DNA of 19,834 nt, taken from NCBI GenBank assembly GCA_002291875.1, contig DBAV01000210.1, forward strand, positions 1-19,834. Direction: 5' to 3'. The DNA is from Hyphomonadaceae bacterium UBA1001 (GTDB lineage Bacteria; Pseudomonadota; Alphaproteobacteria; Caulobacterales; Aquidulcibacteraceae). The translations under genes were made by a program, and so were the position numbers. The notes beneath the pieces were generated by a model that saw only the letters and a list, made by a program, of their open reading frames with translations, searched no databases and was not told the DNA's origin. Below, one piece after another: positions 6,924 through 16,392 of the stretch (its first letter is position 1; each line of letters begins with the position of its first letter).

Positions 6924-9077
6924 TCAGGGCGCTTCGGCCTGGCGCTTCCAGACATGGGCTTCGGACAGCACGAACTGGCGCAAGCCCTCGGCCTGTTCGG
7001 GCGTCATCCATTCGGCGAACGCGATCATGCCCCGCTGGGCCAGTGTGCCGTCGATCATCACCGCACGCCAGGCCGCCGGGTCCATCGTCACCGCCGAATA
7101 GCGCAGATCCGGGATCGACGAGCCGGAAATCACCCCATTGCCGTGGCACACCTGACAGTGGGTGAAATAGTCGGCGCGGCCCTGGGCCAGGACAACCGGG
7201 GTGGCGGACACTTCGGGCATGGGGTCGGGAAAGGTTCGCTCGACAGCCTGCAGCGCGGGCAGCGCCCCGGTGGCGCCCAGCCTGAAGACAAGGACCCGCC
7301 GCAGCCCGCCATTCGATGACGGATCGACCAGTCCGCCGCCTGCCAGCCCGAAGGCGCCGCCCCAGCCGGCTGCCACGGCGACATACTGCTCGCCGTCGAT
7401 TTCATAGGTGATCGGCGCCGCCAGCGTTCCGGTCTGGGTATCGAATTACCAAAGCTTGCGCCCGTTCGAGGCGCGGTCGGCGGCATAGGCCACCAGCCGC
7501 CCGTCCGCCGTTCCCTGGAACACCAGATTGCCCGCAGTCGCCAGCACCCCGCCATTCCACGCGCCGTCATGCTGGACCCGCCAGACTTCCTGCTGGGTCA
7601 CCGGGTCCCAGGCGGCCAGATGACCCTTTACCATCGCCCGGATGGCGGTCAGCTGCGCGCGGTCATTCGGCAGGGCCCCCAGCAGCATGTCCACCCCGGT
7701 GTTCCAGCCGCGCGGACGGTGTGCGGTGTCGCCGGGGGCGTTGGCGAACATGGCCGGGATGTCCATGGCGGGGATGTAGACAAGGCCGCTTTGCGGGCTG
7801 AAGGCCATCGGGTGCCAGTTGTGCGCGCCGAACGGGGCGGGGGCGACCAGGGCCGGACCCTCGGCAAAGCGCGCCGCGGGGTTCTCGATCGGGCGCCCGG
7901 TCGCCATGTCCACGCCGCGCGCCCAGGTGAGCGGCACGATGTTGCGCGCCGAGATCAGCTGTCCGGTCGCGCGGTCGATGACATAGAAAAAGCCGTTCTT
8001 GGGCACCTGCATCAGCACCGCGCGGCGCTGGCCCGCAATCTCGAGGTCGGCCAGCATGATGTGCTGGGTGGCCGTATAGTCCCAGGTGTCGCCCGGCGTG
8101 GTCTGGTAATGCCAGACATATTCGCCCGTGTCGGGCCGCAGCGCCACGATCGAGGACAGGAAGAGGTTGTCGCCCCGCCCCTCGGACCGCACGCGGTGGT
8201 TCCAGGGTGAGCCATTGCCCACCCCCACATACAGAAGGTCCAGCCCCGGGTCATAGGCCATGGCGTCCCAGACCGTCCCGCCACCGCCCGATGTTTTCCA
8301 GTGATCGCCCGACCAGGTTGCGTTCGCACGCTCGAGCAGGGGACGGTCCGAAGGCTGGCCATCCGGCGCCAGGTCCGGATTGGGCACGGTGTAAAAGCGC
8401 CACGCCATCGCACCGCTGGCCGCGTCATAGGCCGAGATATAGCCCCGCACGCCGTATTCGCCGCCGCCATTGCCGATCAGCACCTTGCCCTTCACCACCC
8501 GCGGCGCGCCGGTGATGGTATAGGGCCGGGCGGTGTCGGTGGTCTGCACCTCCCACACCCTGGCGCCGGTTCCTGCGTCCAGCGCAATCAGCCGTCCGTC
8601 CAGCGCGCCGACAAAGACCTTGCCTTCCCAGACGGCGACGCCGCGATTGACCACGTCGCAGCACGCATCAAAGCCCTTTGCCCGGTCGACCTGCGGATCA
8701 AAGCTCCATTTCGGTTCGCCCGTCCGCGCATCCAGCGCATGGACGATCGACCAGGGCGCGGTGACATACATCGTGCCGTCCACGACGATGGGCGTGGCGC
8801 TGACGCCGCGGTCGGACTGCAGGTCGAACGACCAGGCCAGCCCCAGCCCTGCGACGTTCTGGGCGGTGATGGCGGCCAGCGGGCTGAAGCGTTGCTCGTC
8901 ATAGGTGCGGCCATGGCTCATCCACTGGCCGGGCTCGGTGTCGGCGGCCGTGAGGCGCGCGGCATCCACCCGCCCCGGCGGGATTTCAGCCTGGGTGCAG
9001 GCCGCCAGCAGGACCAGCAGACCGCCTGTCAGCATGGCGAACACGCCCTTGCGGCGTGTGCTGTCGGATGGATGCAT
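6924..9077 (-). pseudogene. Quinohemoprotein PQQ-dependent alcohol dehydrogenase, interrupted by an in-frame TAA
   Basis: Intact, this would be a 717-residue periplasm-facing lipoprotein that oxidises alcohols with PQQ and passes electrons to its own c-type heme. The start at 9077 has a strong GGGAGGA site five bases upstream. A lipobox LLAAC puts the lipid on C27. The beta-propeller shows the vicinal disulfide C139-C140 (FDACCDVVNRG) and the PGDTWDYTATQ active-site stretch. The C-terminal heme site is CQVCH (C641, C644, H645). A TAA at 7446-7448 replaces one codon after RKLW, where I expect Glu (KLWEFD). The frame is otherwise unbroken on both sides, so one base change would explain it. Without readthrough, a 543-residue fragment lacking the last propeller part and the heme domain would be made. 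A sequencing error is possible. Confidence 0.85.
7446..7448 (-). other. Premature stop codon in the PQQ dehydrogenase
   Basis: The complement of TTA reads TAA. The codons before it give R-K-L-W and those after it give F-D-T-Q-T-G-T-L-A-A-P, which is continuous family sequence. A GAA-to-TAA change is the simplest explanation. Frame continuity was checked: the distance from this codon to the downstream frame is an exact multiple of three. Confidence 0.85.
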
Positions 9078-9358
9078 GGGCGTCCTCCCCCGCCCGCATC
9101 GACGGCGGGACCTTTGGTTCACGCCAACGTGAACCGAGCGCCCGACTCGCGTCCAGTCAAATCTGGGGCCGATCCCGACACCACAGCGCGCGCGGAACCG
9201 ATGCACCCGTCATGCATAGACGGTGTGTCGGGCGCGCAACGCCGATCGCGAATCCGTGTCGCACATGCCGCGAACGCGGCCGGATTCATCCTTGTTTGGG
9301 CCTTGTTCGTGTAAGCTGTTGGCGGATGTGGGGTTGGGCCGCCCGGCGGGAGGGAAGG

Positions 9359-9880
9359 ATGAACGCGACACGCCGAACCCCCGCCCTCGAGGTCGGGCGC
9401 TGGATGAATGGCCTGCCCGTGACACTCGACGCCCTGCGCGGCCGTGTGGTCGTGATCGGGGCCTTCGACACCGTCTCACCCGCCTGCGAGGCGGGCCTGG
9501 CGCCCCAACTCCAGCGGGTCGCCCGCACCTTTCACGGCTCGCAGGTCCAGGTGCTGGGGCTGCATGTCCCGACCCCCGCGGGGCGGGACGACGCGGATGC
9601 GCTGGCCGAGTTCGTTGCCCGCCATGGCTGGCGCTTTCCGGTGGCCACCGATGCGGCGCCCGCGCCCGCGCCGGACCAGCCGGACGATGCCGACGCGCCG
9701 ACGCGCACCATGGCGGCCTTCGGGCTGTCCTCGACGCCGTCGCTGATCCTGCTCGACCGACGCGGCGTGCGTCGGCAACAGAGTGCGGGCGCCGTGTGCG
9801 ACCTGGCGCTGGGCGCGGCCGTGATGTCGCTGGTGATGGAGCCGGCGACCCCAGCCTCGACGCGGGGTCTGGCGGCCTGA
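9359..9880 (+). CDS. Thioredoxin-fold redoxin-like protein with a single active-site cysteine
   Basis: This 173-residue protein resembles the AhpC/TSA-redoxin and TlpA-like thioredoxin-fold families. It has a beta strand ALRGRVVVIGAFDT, an active-site-like SPAC at residues 40-43, a second strand QVQVLGLHVP, and the cis-proline segment SSTPSLILLDRRG (P127). Related proteins as I recall them carry CPGC or CxxC here, so the first Cys has become Ser40 and only C43 remains. Another Cys, C147, lies near the C terminus. No signal peptide is seen, so it is probably cytoplasmic. The start at 9359 has the purine-rich GGGAGGGAAGG directly upstream. It is divergent from the PQQ dehydrogenase. Disulfide reductase activity is doubtful; a one-cysteine peroxidase or thiol-binding role is possible. 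Confidence 0.7.
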   Translation: MNATRRTPALEVGRWMNGLPVTLDALRGRVVVIGAFDTVSPACEAGLAPQLQRVARTFHGSQVQVLGLHVPTPAGRDDADALAEFVARHGWRFPVATDAAPAPAPDQPDDADAPTRTMAAFGLSSTPSLILLDRRGVRRQQSAGAVCDLALGAAVMSLVMEPATPASTRGLAA

Positions 9881-9973
9881 GCACGCGCTTTCGCCTGATG
9901 CGTGCGGATGGCAGACATCGGCAACCGCGTTATGCCATAGCGGTCATGGGGTCATTCGGCCCCAGGGGGTGGC

Positions 9974-12725
9974 ATGATGACGGGTGCAGGGCGCGCGGTT
10001 GCAGGATGGCAGGGGGTACTGGGCGCGCTGGCGTTGGGCCTGGGTATGCTGATGGCGCCGGCGGCGCAGGCACAGGGGCCGGTGGGCGTCGGGCCGGATG
10101 CTGCGCCCGCCCCCATCGGGACGGTGGCCCCCATCGCACCCGACTTCTTCTGGCCCGGTGTCGAGCATGACCCGTCCATCCCCACAATGCAGCAGGTGCT
10201 GGGCCACGGCCCGGGCCAGCGGCTGAGCACCTCCGCCCAGGCGGTGCGCTATCTCGAGGCGCTGGCCAGCGCCGCCCCGGACCGGGTGCGCCTGTTCACC
10301 TATGGCCAGTCCTGGCAGGGGCGCCCGCTGGTGGGCGCGGTGATCGGCAGCCCCGCCCGGATCGCCGACCTTGACGGCATCCGCGCCGGCATGGCGCGTC
10401 TCGCGGACCCGCGCGGCACGTCGGCGGCCGAGGCGGACGCCCTGATCGCGCGCCTGCCGGCCATTGTCTGGCTGGCCTATGTGGTGCACGGCAATGAACC
10501 CTCGGGCACCGACGCGGGGCTGATGACAGCCCACCATCTGCTGGCAGCGCGCAATGATCCGCGGCTTGAATCGATCCGCGCGAATGCGCTGACGGTCATC
10601 ATTCCGGTCCAGAACCCCGATGGCCGCGACCGCTTCATCGCGGCGAACACCGACGCCCAGGGCGTGGCGCCCGACCCGGGCCCGCTGGCGGCCGAGCGTG
10701 ACGAGCCCTGGCCCAGCGGACGGCAGAACCACTATGCCTTCGACCTGAACCGCGACTGGTTCGCCCAGACCCAGCCCGAGACCCGGGCCCATGCGCGCCT
10801 GCTGCTGGAGTGGCACCCGCTGGTCATCGCCGACGTGCACGAGATGGGCACCAACGAGCAGTATTTCTTTCCGCCCGAGGCCGATCCGATCAACCCCAAC
10901 ATCACCGCCGCCCAGCAGGCCGCCAAGGACCGCATCGGGCGCACGACGGCAGGCTGGTTCGATCGCTTCGGCATCCCCTATTTCACCCGCGAGACCTTCG
11001 ACGCCTTCTATCCGGGCTATGGCGATGGCTGGCCGACCTATCACGGCATGATCGCCATGACCTATGAACAGGGGTCGGCGCGGGGCCTGGTGGCACGGCG
11101 CAATGACGGCTCGCTGCTGACCTATGCGACCTCCGTCCGCAACCAGTTCGTCTCGTCGATGGCAACCGTCGAAGCTGCCGCCCGCGACCGCGAGACCCTG
11201 CTGCGGGCCTTCTGGGACTATCGCCGCACGGCCATCGAGGAAGGGCGTCGCGAGCGCGTGCGCGCCTATGCCTTCCCGGCAGGCGGTGACCGCACGGCCA
11301 GCGCGCGGCTGGCTGCCCTGCTGGCCCGCCAGGGGGTGGAGGTGGTCGAAACCACCGACCGGGTGCGCGCGTGCGGCACCACGCTCGAGCCCGGCAGCTT
11401 CTGGATCAGCGCCGCCCAGCCGACCAAGCGCCTGCTGCGCGTCCTGCTCGAGCCCCGATGTCCCGCTGCCCGACGCCTTCATCCAGCGCCAGCGCGCGCT
11501 GTTGGAACGCGGCATGGATGACGAGATCTATGACGTCACCGCATGGTCGCTGCCGGCCCTCTATGGCGTGCCCTCGCTGCAGTGCACCGACGCCACGGCG
11601 GTCACCGGGCGCACGCTTGATGGCGCTGCGCTCCGTCCCGGTCGCCTCGACAATCGCGATGGCCGGGTGGCCTGGGTGGTGCCCTCGGGCGATCAGGCCA
11701 GCCTGCGCCTGATGACCGCGGCCCTGCGCGAGCGCCTGGTGGTGCGTCGGGCGCCCATGGCCTTCACCTTGGATGGCAGGCGCTGGCCGGCCGGCAGTCT
11801 CGTCCTGCAGGCGGCCGAAAACCCCGCCGACACCGCCGAGCGGCTCGAGAGACTGGCGCGGGCGACCGGCGCCGTCGTCACGGGCAGCGCCACGTCCTGG
11901 GTTACCGAGGGGCGCAGCCTCGGCTCCAGCGAACTGGCCCGCGTGGCCGCACCGCGCATCGCCCTGGCGTGGGATTCACCGGCGGGACGAAATTCGGCGG
12001 GCGCCACCCGCTTCGTGCTGGAACAGCGCTATGGCTGGCCGGTGACGGTGGTGCGCACGCCGCGCCTGGCGCGCGCCGACCTGTCGGGGTTCGACGTGCT
12101 GATCCTGCCCGACGAGGAGGCCTCTTATGCCGCGACCCTGGGCGAGGCGGGCGCAGCCAACATCCGCGAGTTTGTCCGCCGCGGCGGAACGCTGGTGACG
12201 ATGGCAGGGGCGACGCGCTGGGCGGCTGATCCGGGCAATGCGCTGCTGTCCACCCGTCGCGAACGCGCCGTGCAGGACATCGAGTCCACCGCCCCGGCAG
12301 ACGCCGACCCGGTGCCCGGGTCGCGGCTGGCCGATGCGGACGCGCTGCGCGCTGCGGTCGAGCCGCGCGAGCGCGAGCTTCTGGGTACGGACGGGGTGCT
12401 GCTGCGTGTCGTGCCCCAGGCCGACCACTGGCTCACCGCCGGCCTGCCCGCCGAAATGATCGTGACCCAGTCGGGCTCGGACGTGTTCCGGCCGCTGACA
12501 CTGGATGAGGGGGCCAATGCCGTCCGGTTCGCCGCGCCCGAGCGCCTGGTCGCCGGTGGCGCGGTCTGGGAGGAGAGCCGCCTGCAGATGGCGTTCAAGC
12601 CGGTGGTGATGGTCGAGGATCTGGGCCGCGGCCGGATCGTCGCTTTCACCGTCGACCCCACCTGGCGCGGCCAGATGGAGGGCCTGGACCCGCTGCTGCT
12701 GAATGCGATCTTTGCCCGCCCCTGA
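9974..12725 (+). pseudogene. Secreted M14-family zinc carboxypeptidase-like protein, frameshifted
   Basis: Intact, this would be a ~916-residue exported peptidase. A signal peptide ends at AQA (residue 33). The M14 catalytic set is present: H172 and E175 in HGNEPSG, Arg in DLNRDW, zinc ligand H289 in ADVHEMG, and the catalytic-type E365 in MTYEQGSARG. The long C-terminal half (VRRGGTLVTMAGATRW and neighbours) resembles a glutamine-amidotransferase-like fold often attached to large bacterial M14 proteins. The frame breaks at the CCCC run 11453-11456. Upstream reads LLRVLLEP; downstream, VPLPDAFIQRQRALLERG continues one frame over. Removing one C restores a single gene. As written, translation would stop at 11521 after about 515 residues, keeping the peptidase domain. 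A homopolymer sequencing error is a serious alternative. ATG 9977 may be the real start, with AGGGGGT upstream. Confidence 0.82.
11453..11456 (+). other. Frameshift site (CCCC) in the M14 peptidase gene
   Basis: GAGCCCCGATGTCCCG reads E-P-R-C-P in the upstream frame, but the protein continues naturally as E-P-D-V-P if one C is absent. The break is therefore placed in this four-C run. Confidence 0.75.
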
Positions 12726-12754
12726 ACCCGCTCAGCCCTGGGGCGGCGCCGGTA

Positions 12755-13654
12755 TCAGTCGCTCTGGCGCAGGCTGTCGCGCAGCGAGGCGGCGATGGCG
12801 CGCGCGTCCGGAGCGCGGGCCGAGCCGGCACGCCAGGCCACCCCGATCTGCCGGCCGATCAGGGGGCGCGCGAACGGGGTCAGGGTGACGTCGGCCCCCG
12901 CCGTCACGCCGCCCTCGGCCGCCAGCCTTGGCACCAGCGACACGCCCAGCCCACCGCCGACCATGTGCACCAGGGTGTGCAGCGAGGTGGCGGCCACCTC
13001 GAGCGCTCGCGGGGTCCGGGGCACGGCGCACGCGGCCACCGCGTGGTCACGCAGGCAGTGGCCGTCTTCGAGCAGCAGCAGGTCCTGGCTGGCCAGAAGG
13101 TCGGGCGTCAGGTCGGTGCGTTCGGACAGGGGGTGGCCGGGCGGGGCCGCAAACAGGAATTCGTCGTCGGCGACGCTCTCGGTCTCGATGCCGGGCGCGT
13201 GCCAGGGCAGGGCGATGATGGCGGCATCCAGAGTGCGCGCCTTCAGCCCCTCGACCAGGCGCGCGGTCTTGTCCTCGCGCAGCTGAAAGCGTGCGCGGGC
13301 AAAGCGTTGGCGCAGACCCGGCAGGGCGCGGGGCAGCAGGAATGGCGCAATCGTCGGGATGCAGCCCAGACGGAACGCACCGATCAGCGGCCCCCCGACC
13401 CCCCGGATGGCCATCACCAGATCCTCGGCCTCGGACAGGATGCGTGTGGCGCGATCGGCGCAGTCGCGGCCGGCCGGGGTCAGGATCGAGCCTCCGCGCG
13501 CACGGTCCACCAGGGTCGCGCCCAAAAGGCCCTCGAGTTCCTTGATGCCGGCGGAAAGGGTGGGCTGGGTCACCCCGATGGCCTGAGCAGCCGCGACGAA
13601 ACTTCCGTGCTCGGCCAGCGCTGTCAGAAAGCGCAGCTGGCGCAGGGTGGGCAT
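12755..13654 (-). CDS. oxyR: Hydrogen-peroxide-sensing LysR-type regulator OxyR
   Basis: OxyR is the cytoplasmic peroxide sensor that activates antioxidant genes when a disulfide forms between two cysteines. The N-terminal LysR helix-turn-helix is clear (LRQLRFLTALAEHGSF, AAAQAIGVTQPTLSAGIKEL). The sensor motif LLLEDGHCLRDHAVAAC places C200 and C209 nine residues apart, as for C199/C208 in Escherichia coli. A longer frame begins at GTG 13705, but it would start inside the probable OxyR operator. ATG 13654 (MPTLRQLRFL) aligns with the known family N terminus, giving 299 residues, close to the usual ~305. Its ribosome site is weak (GGCGGG). The gene is divergent from ahpC, the classical arrangement, which suggests autoregulation together with control of ahpCD. 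Confidence 0.93.
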   Translation of the reverse strand: MPTLRQLRFLTALAEHGSFVAAAQAIGVTQPTLSAGIKELEGLLGATLVDRARGGSILTPAGRDCADRATRILSEAEDLVMAIRGVGGPLIGAFRLGCIPTIAPFLLPRALPGLRQRFARARFQLREDKTARLVEGLKARTLDAAIIALPWHAPGIETESVADDEFLFAAPPGHPLSERTDLTPDLLASQDLLLLEDGHCLRDHAVAACAVPRTPRALEVAATSLHTLVHMVGGGLGVSLVPRLAAEGGVTAGADVTLTPFARPLIGRQIGVAWRAGSARAPDARAIAASLRDSLRQSD

Positions 13655-13697
13655 CGGGCCCGCCGCCGAGCGGGCGCCGGAGTCGGTCGGAAGGGAT

Positions 13698-13734
13698 ATA
13701 GACACCGTCTATAGATGCGACGCAGCAAATCTAT
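13698..13734. promoter_or_regulatory. Probable OxyR operator between oxyR and ahpC
   Basis: The 37-base site has the OxyR layout of four tetranucleotides separated by seven bases: ATAG (13698-13701), CTAT (13709-13712), ACGC (13720-13723, a mismatch to ATAG) and CTAT (13731-13734). The first half lies in a perfect inverted repeat TATAGAC-ACC-GTCTATA (13697-13713). The last CTAT abuts TTGGCA (13734-13739), a plausible -35 for ahpC with a weak -10 near 13757. That is where OxyR would contact RNA polymerase. Confidence 0.75.
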
Positions 13735-13784
13735 TGGCAAGGGTGCCAGGGTCGCACCATTTCCGCATCGGCAGGCGGTGTGCA

Positions 13785-13802
13785 GACACACACGCCTGTG
13801 TC
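13785..13802 (+). promoter_or_regulatory. Inverted repeat in the ahpC leader
   Basis: GACACA-CACGCC-TGTGTC is a perfect six-base inverted repeat 38 bases before the ahpC start. It may be a leader hairpin or a second operator. Nothing else supports either reading. Confidence 0.3.
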
Positions 13803-13840
13803 CGTCTGATTACACCGCAGGGACCAACAGGAGACACCCC

Positions 13841-14401
13841 ATGCTCGGCGTAGGCGACAAGCTTCCGGAATTCTCGGTCACGGGCGTCAAGCCCGGCTTT
13901 ACCACCCACGAAAAGGACGGCGTTTCGGCGTTCGAGACGATCACCGACAAGTCCTTTCCCGGCAAGTGGAAGCTGATCTATTTCTATCCCAAGGACTTCA
14001 CCTTTGTCTGCCCGACCGAAATCGTCGGGTTCGACAAGCTGGTGCGCGAGTTCGAAGACCGCGACTGCGTGGTGATGGGTGGCTCGACCGACAACGAGTT
14101 CTGCAAGCTGGGCTGGCGGCGTGAGCATGCCGACCTGCGCAACATGAAGCAGTGGTCGTTCGCCGACACCAATGGCTCGCTGGTGGACGGGCTGGGCGTG
14201 CGTGACCGCGAGGCGGGCGTCGCACTGCGCGCGACCTTCCTGGTGGACCCGAACGGCATCATCCAGCACGTCTCGGTCAACAACCTGAATGTCGGACGCA
14301 ACCCCGACGAGATCCTGCGCCTGCTCGACGGGTTCCAGACCGACGAATTGTGCCCGTGCAACCGCACGGTCGGCGGCGATGTCCTGAAAATCGCAGCCTG
14401 A
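13841..14401 (+). CDS. ahpC: Alkyl hydroperoxide reductase AhpC (peroxiredoxin)
   Basis: AhpC reduces hydrogen peroxide, organic peroxides and peroxynitrite in the cytoplasm. The 186-residue protein carries the peroxidatic cysteine C57 in DFTFVCPTEI and a C-terminal CPC pair (C171, C173) in DELCPCNR. That CxC ending is the type paired with AhpD in mycobacteria rather than the classical AhpF-dependent form. The start ATG 13841 has AGGAG (13829-13833) seven bases upstream. It follows a probable OxyR operator and precedes ahpD. No ahpF is present, so electrons probably come through AhpD and, by analogy with Mycobacterium tuberculosis, a dihydrolipoamide system. That electron route is inference. 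Confidence 0.95.
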   Translation: MLGVGDKLPEFSVTGVKPGFTTHEKDGVSAFETITDKSFPGKWKLIYFYPKDFTFVCPTEIVGFDKLVREFEDRDCVVMGGSTDNEFCKLGWRREHADLRNMKQWSFADTNGSLVDGLGVRDREAGVALRATFLVDPNGIIQHVSVNNLNVGRNPDEILRLLDGFQTDELCPCNRTVGGDVLKIAA

Positions 14402-14420
14402 TCCGACCATTCCGGCAGGG

Positions 14421-14461
14421 CCATGCCGCGCGCAGTCAGGCGATGACCGCGCGCGGCATGG
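14421..14461 (+). promoter_or_regulatory. Strong ahpC-ahpD intercistronic hairpin
   Basis: Perfect 13-base arms, CCATGCCGCGCGC (14421-14433) and GCGCGCGGCATGG (14449-14461), are extended after one mismatch by GTCA/TGAC, leaving the five-base loop GGCGA. No T-run follows, so it more likely attenuates or stabilises mRNA, or marks a processing site, than acts as a simple terminator. It could set AhpC above AhpD. Confidence 0.65.
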
Positions 14462-14505
14462 TCGTGACCGGCAGACCACCGTCCTTCATTCCACAGGAGC
14501 CAATC

Positions 14506-15051
14506 ATGTCGCTGGACGCGCTGCGTGAGCTGATCCCCGATCACGCCAAGGACATCCGCCTGAACCTGGGTTCGCTTGCCTCGGAAACCACCCTGGGCGA
14601 CCAGCAGAAATGGGGTTGTTTCCTGGCATCGGCGCTGGCGGTCGGCGTGCCGGCCGTGGTGCGCCACCTCGAGGACGAGGCCTCGGTCCGGCTGTCGCCC
14701 GAGGCCCGCAACGCCGCGCGGGCGGCGGCCGCGATCATGGCGATGAACAATGTGTACTATCGCGCGCTGCACCTGATGAAGAATCAGGAATACACCACCA
14801 TGCGCGCCGGCCTGCGCATGAATGTGATCGCCAATCCCGGCATCGAAAAGGATGATTTCGAGCTGTTCTGCGTGGCGGTCTCGGCCATCAACGGGTGTGG
14901 CATGTGCCTCGATGCCCACGAGGAAGAGCTGAAGAAGCGCGGAGTCGAGGCGGTGCGGATCCAGGCGGCGCTGAAGATCGCGTCGGTGGTGCATGCGGCG
15001 TCGGCCGTCCTGCGTGCCGAGGCGGCAATGGGTGTCGCCGTCGCCGCCTGA
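14506..15051 (+). CDS. ahpD: Alkylhydroperoxidase AhpD (AhpC-reducing protein)
   Basis: AhpD is a small helical disulfide reductase with weak peroxidase activity that recycles AhpC. The 181-residue protein has the active-site segment SAINGCGMCLDAHEEEL with C131, C134 and H138, matching the CxxC-x3-H set of the family. The upstream MAMNNVYYRALHL region is also typical. The start at 14506 has AGGAG (14495-14499) six bases upstream. The gene follows ahpC on the same strand across a 104-base gap that contains the strong hairpin. OxyR control through the ahpC promoter is expected. Confidence 0.95.
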   Translation: MSLDALRELIPDHAKDIRLNLGSLASETTLGDQQKWGCFLASALAVGVPAVVRHLEDEASVRLSPEARNAARAAAAIMAMNNVYYRALHLMKNQEYTTMRAGLRMNVIANPGIEKDDFELFCVAVSAINGCGMCLDAHEEELKKRGVEAVRIQAALKIASVVHAASAVLRAEAAMGVAVAA

Positions 15052-15062
15052 CACGCGGCACA

Positions 15063-15087
15063 GGGCCCGGGCCATGGTGCCCGGCCC
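15063..15087. terminator. Possible bidirectional terminator between ahpD and the DUF1232 gene
   Basis: A GC-rich stem-loop sits in the 48-base gap between two converging genes. GGGCC and GGGC, with one bulged C, pair with GCCC and GGCCC around the loop CATGGT. There is no T-tract, so factor-independent termination is uncertain. Confidence 0.4.
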
Positions 15088-15099
15088 CACGCCGGACGT

Positions 15100-15549
15100 T
15101 CAGGGGCGGCCCGGTGTGTCCTCGACGATGATTTCGATCGGCTCCATCTCGGCGGGGTCGATCGGCTTGTTCAGGACCTCGCGGGCGCGATCGCGATGGC
15201 GGGACTTTATGCTGGCACCGACCAGACCCAGTGCCATTGCCAGCACCGTGGCGTCGTCCGTGAAGCCCAGGCCGACCAGGAGGTCAGGCAGGAAGTCCGT
15301 CGGCACCACGAAATAGGCCAGCGCCGCCAGCAGCAGGGCCCGCGTCCGCAAGGGCGTCGCCCTGTCGCCCATGGCGAAGTATGCCGCCACCAGGTCCTCT
15401 GCAAAGGGGATGCGCCCGGCCACCTTGGCGAACTTGACCCAGAATCCCTCGCGCACGGTGCGGGCATTGGCGATCATGACCGCGGGCAGCTGTGCCTGCG
15501 ACAGCACCCGCTCGCCTTCCGCCGCGGCATCTTCCGGTTCGCGTTGCAT
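15100..15549 (-). CDS. DUF1232 (YkvA-like) membrane protein
   Basis: This 149-residue protein contains the DUF1232 signature AYFVVPTDFLPDLLVGLGFTDD. The motif links two hydrophobic segments (RALLLAALAYFVVP and TVLAMALGLVGASI). The N-terminal half holds a soluble helix-rich part (REGFWVKFAKVAGRIPFAEDLVAAYFA), and the C terminus is acidic. The molecular role of the family is not established; it is predicted to sit in the inner membrane. The start ATG (complement of 15547-15549) has GAGG nine bases upstream. It converges with ahpD and diverges from the short-chain dehydrogenase across 51 bases. Confidence 0.85.
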   Translation of the reverse strand: MQREPEDAAAEGERVLSQAQLPAVMIANARTVREGFWVKFAKVAGRIPFAEDLVAAYFAMGDRATPLRTRALLLAALAYFVVPTDFLPDLLVGLGFTDDATVLAMALGLVGASIKSRHRDRAREVLNKPIDPAEMEPIEIIVEDTPGRP

Positions 15550-15600
15550 CGGCTATGACCTCGCCAGCCCGTTACAACGGATCAGATGGGAGACTGTTTC

Positions 15601-16383
<783 letters not shown>

Positions 16384-16392
16384 TTCACTGCG

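Noticed and set aside
9292..9317. Possible promoter (TTGTTT and TAAGCT) before the redoxin gene
   Set aside because: The spacing is only 14 bases, too short for a normal housekeeping promoter, and both boxes match poorly.
9944..11515. 523-codon leftward open frame opposite the M14 peptidase
   Set aside because: It is the complement of a gene with clear signal peptide and zinc-ligand motifs; its composition is typical of antisense frames in GC-rich DNA.
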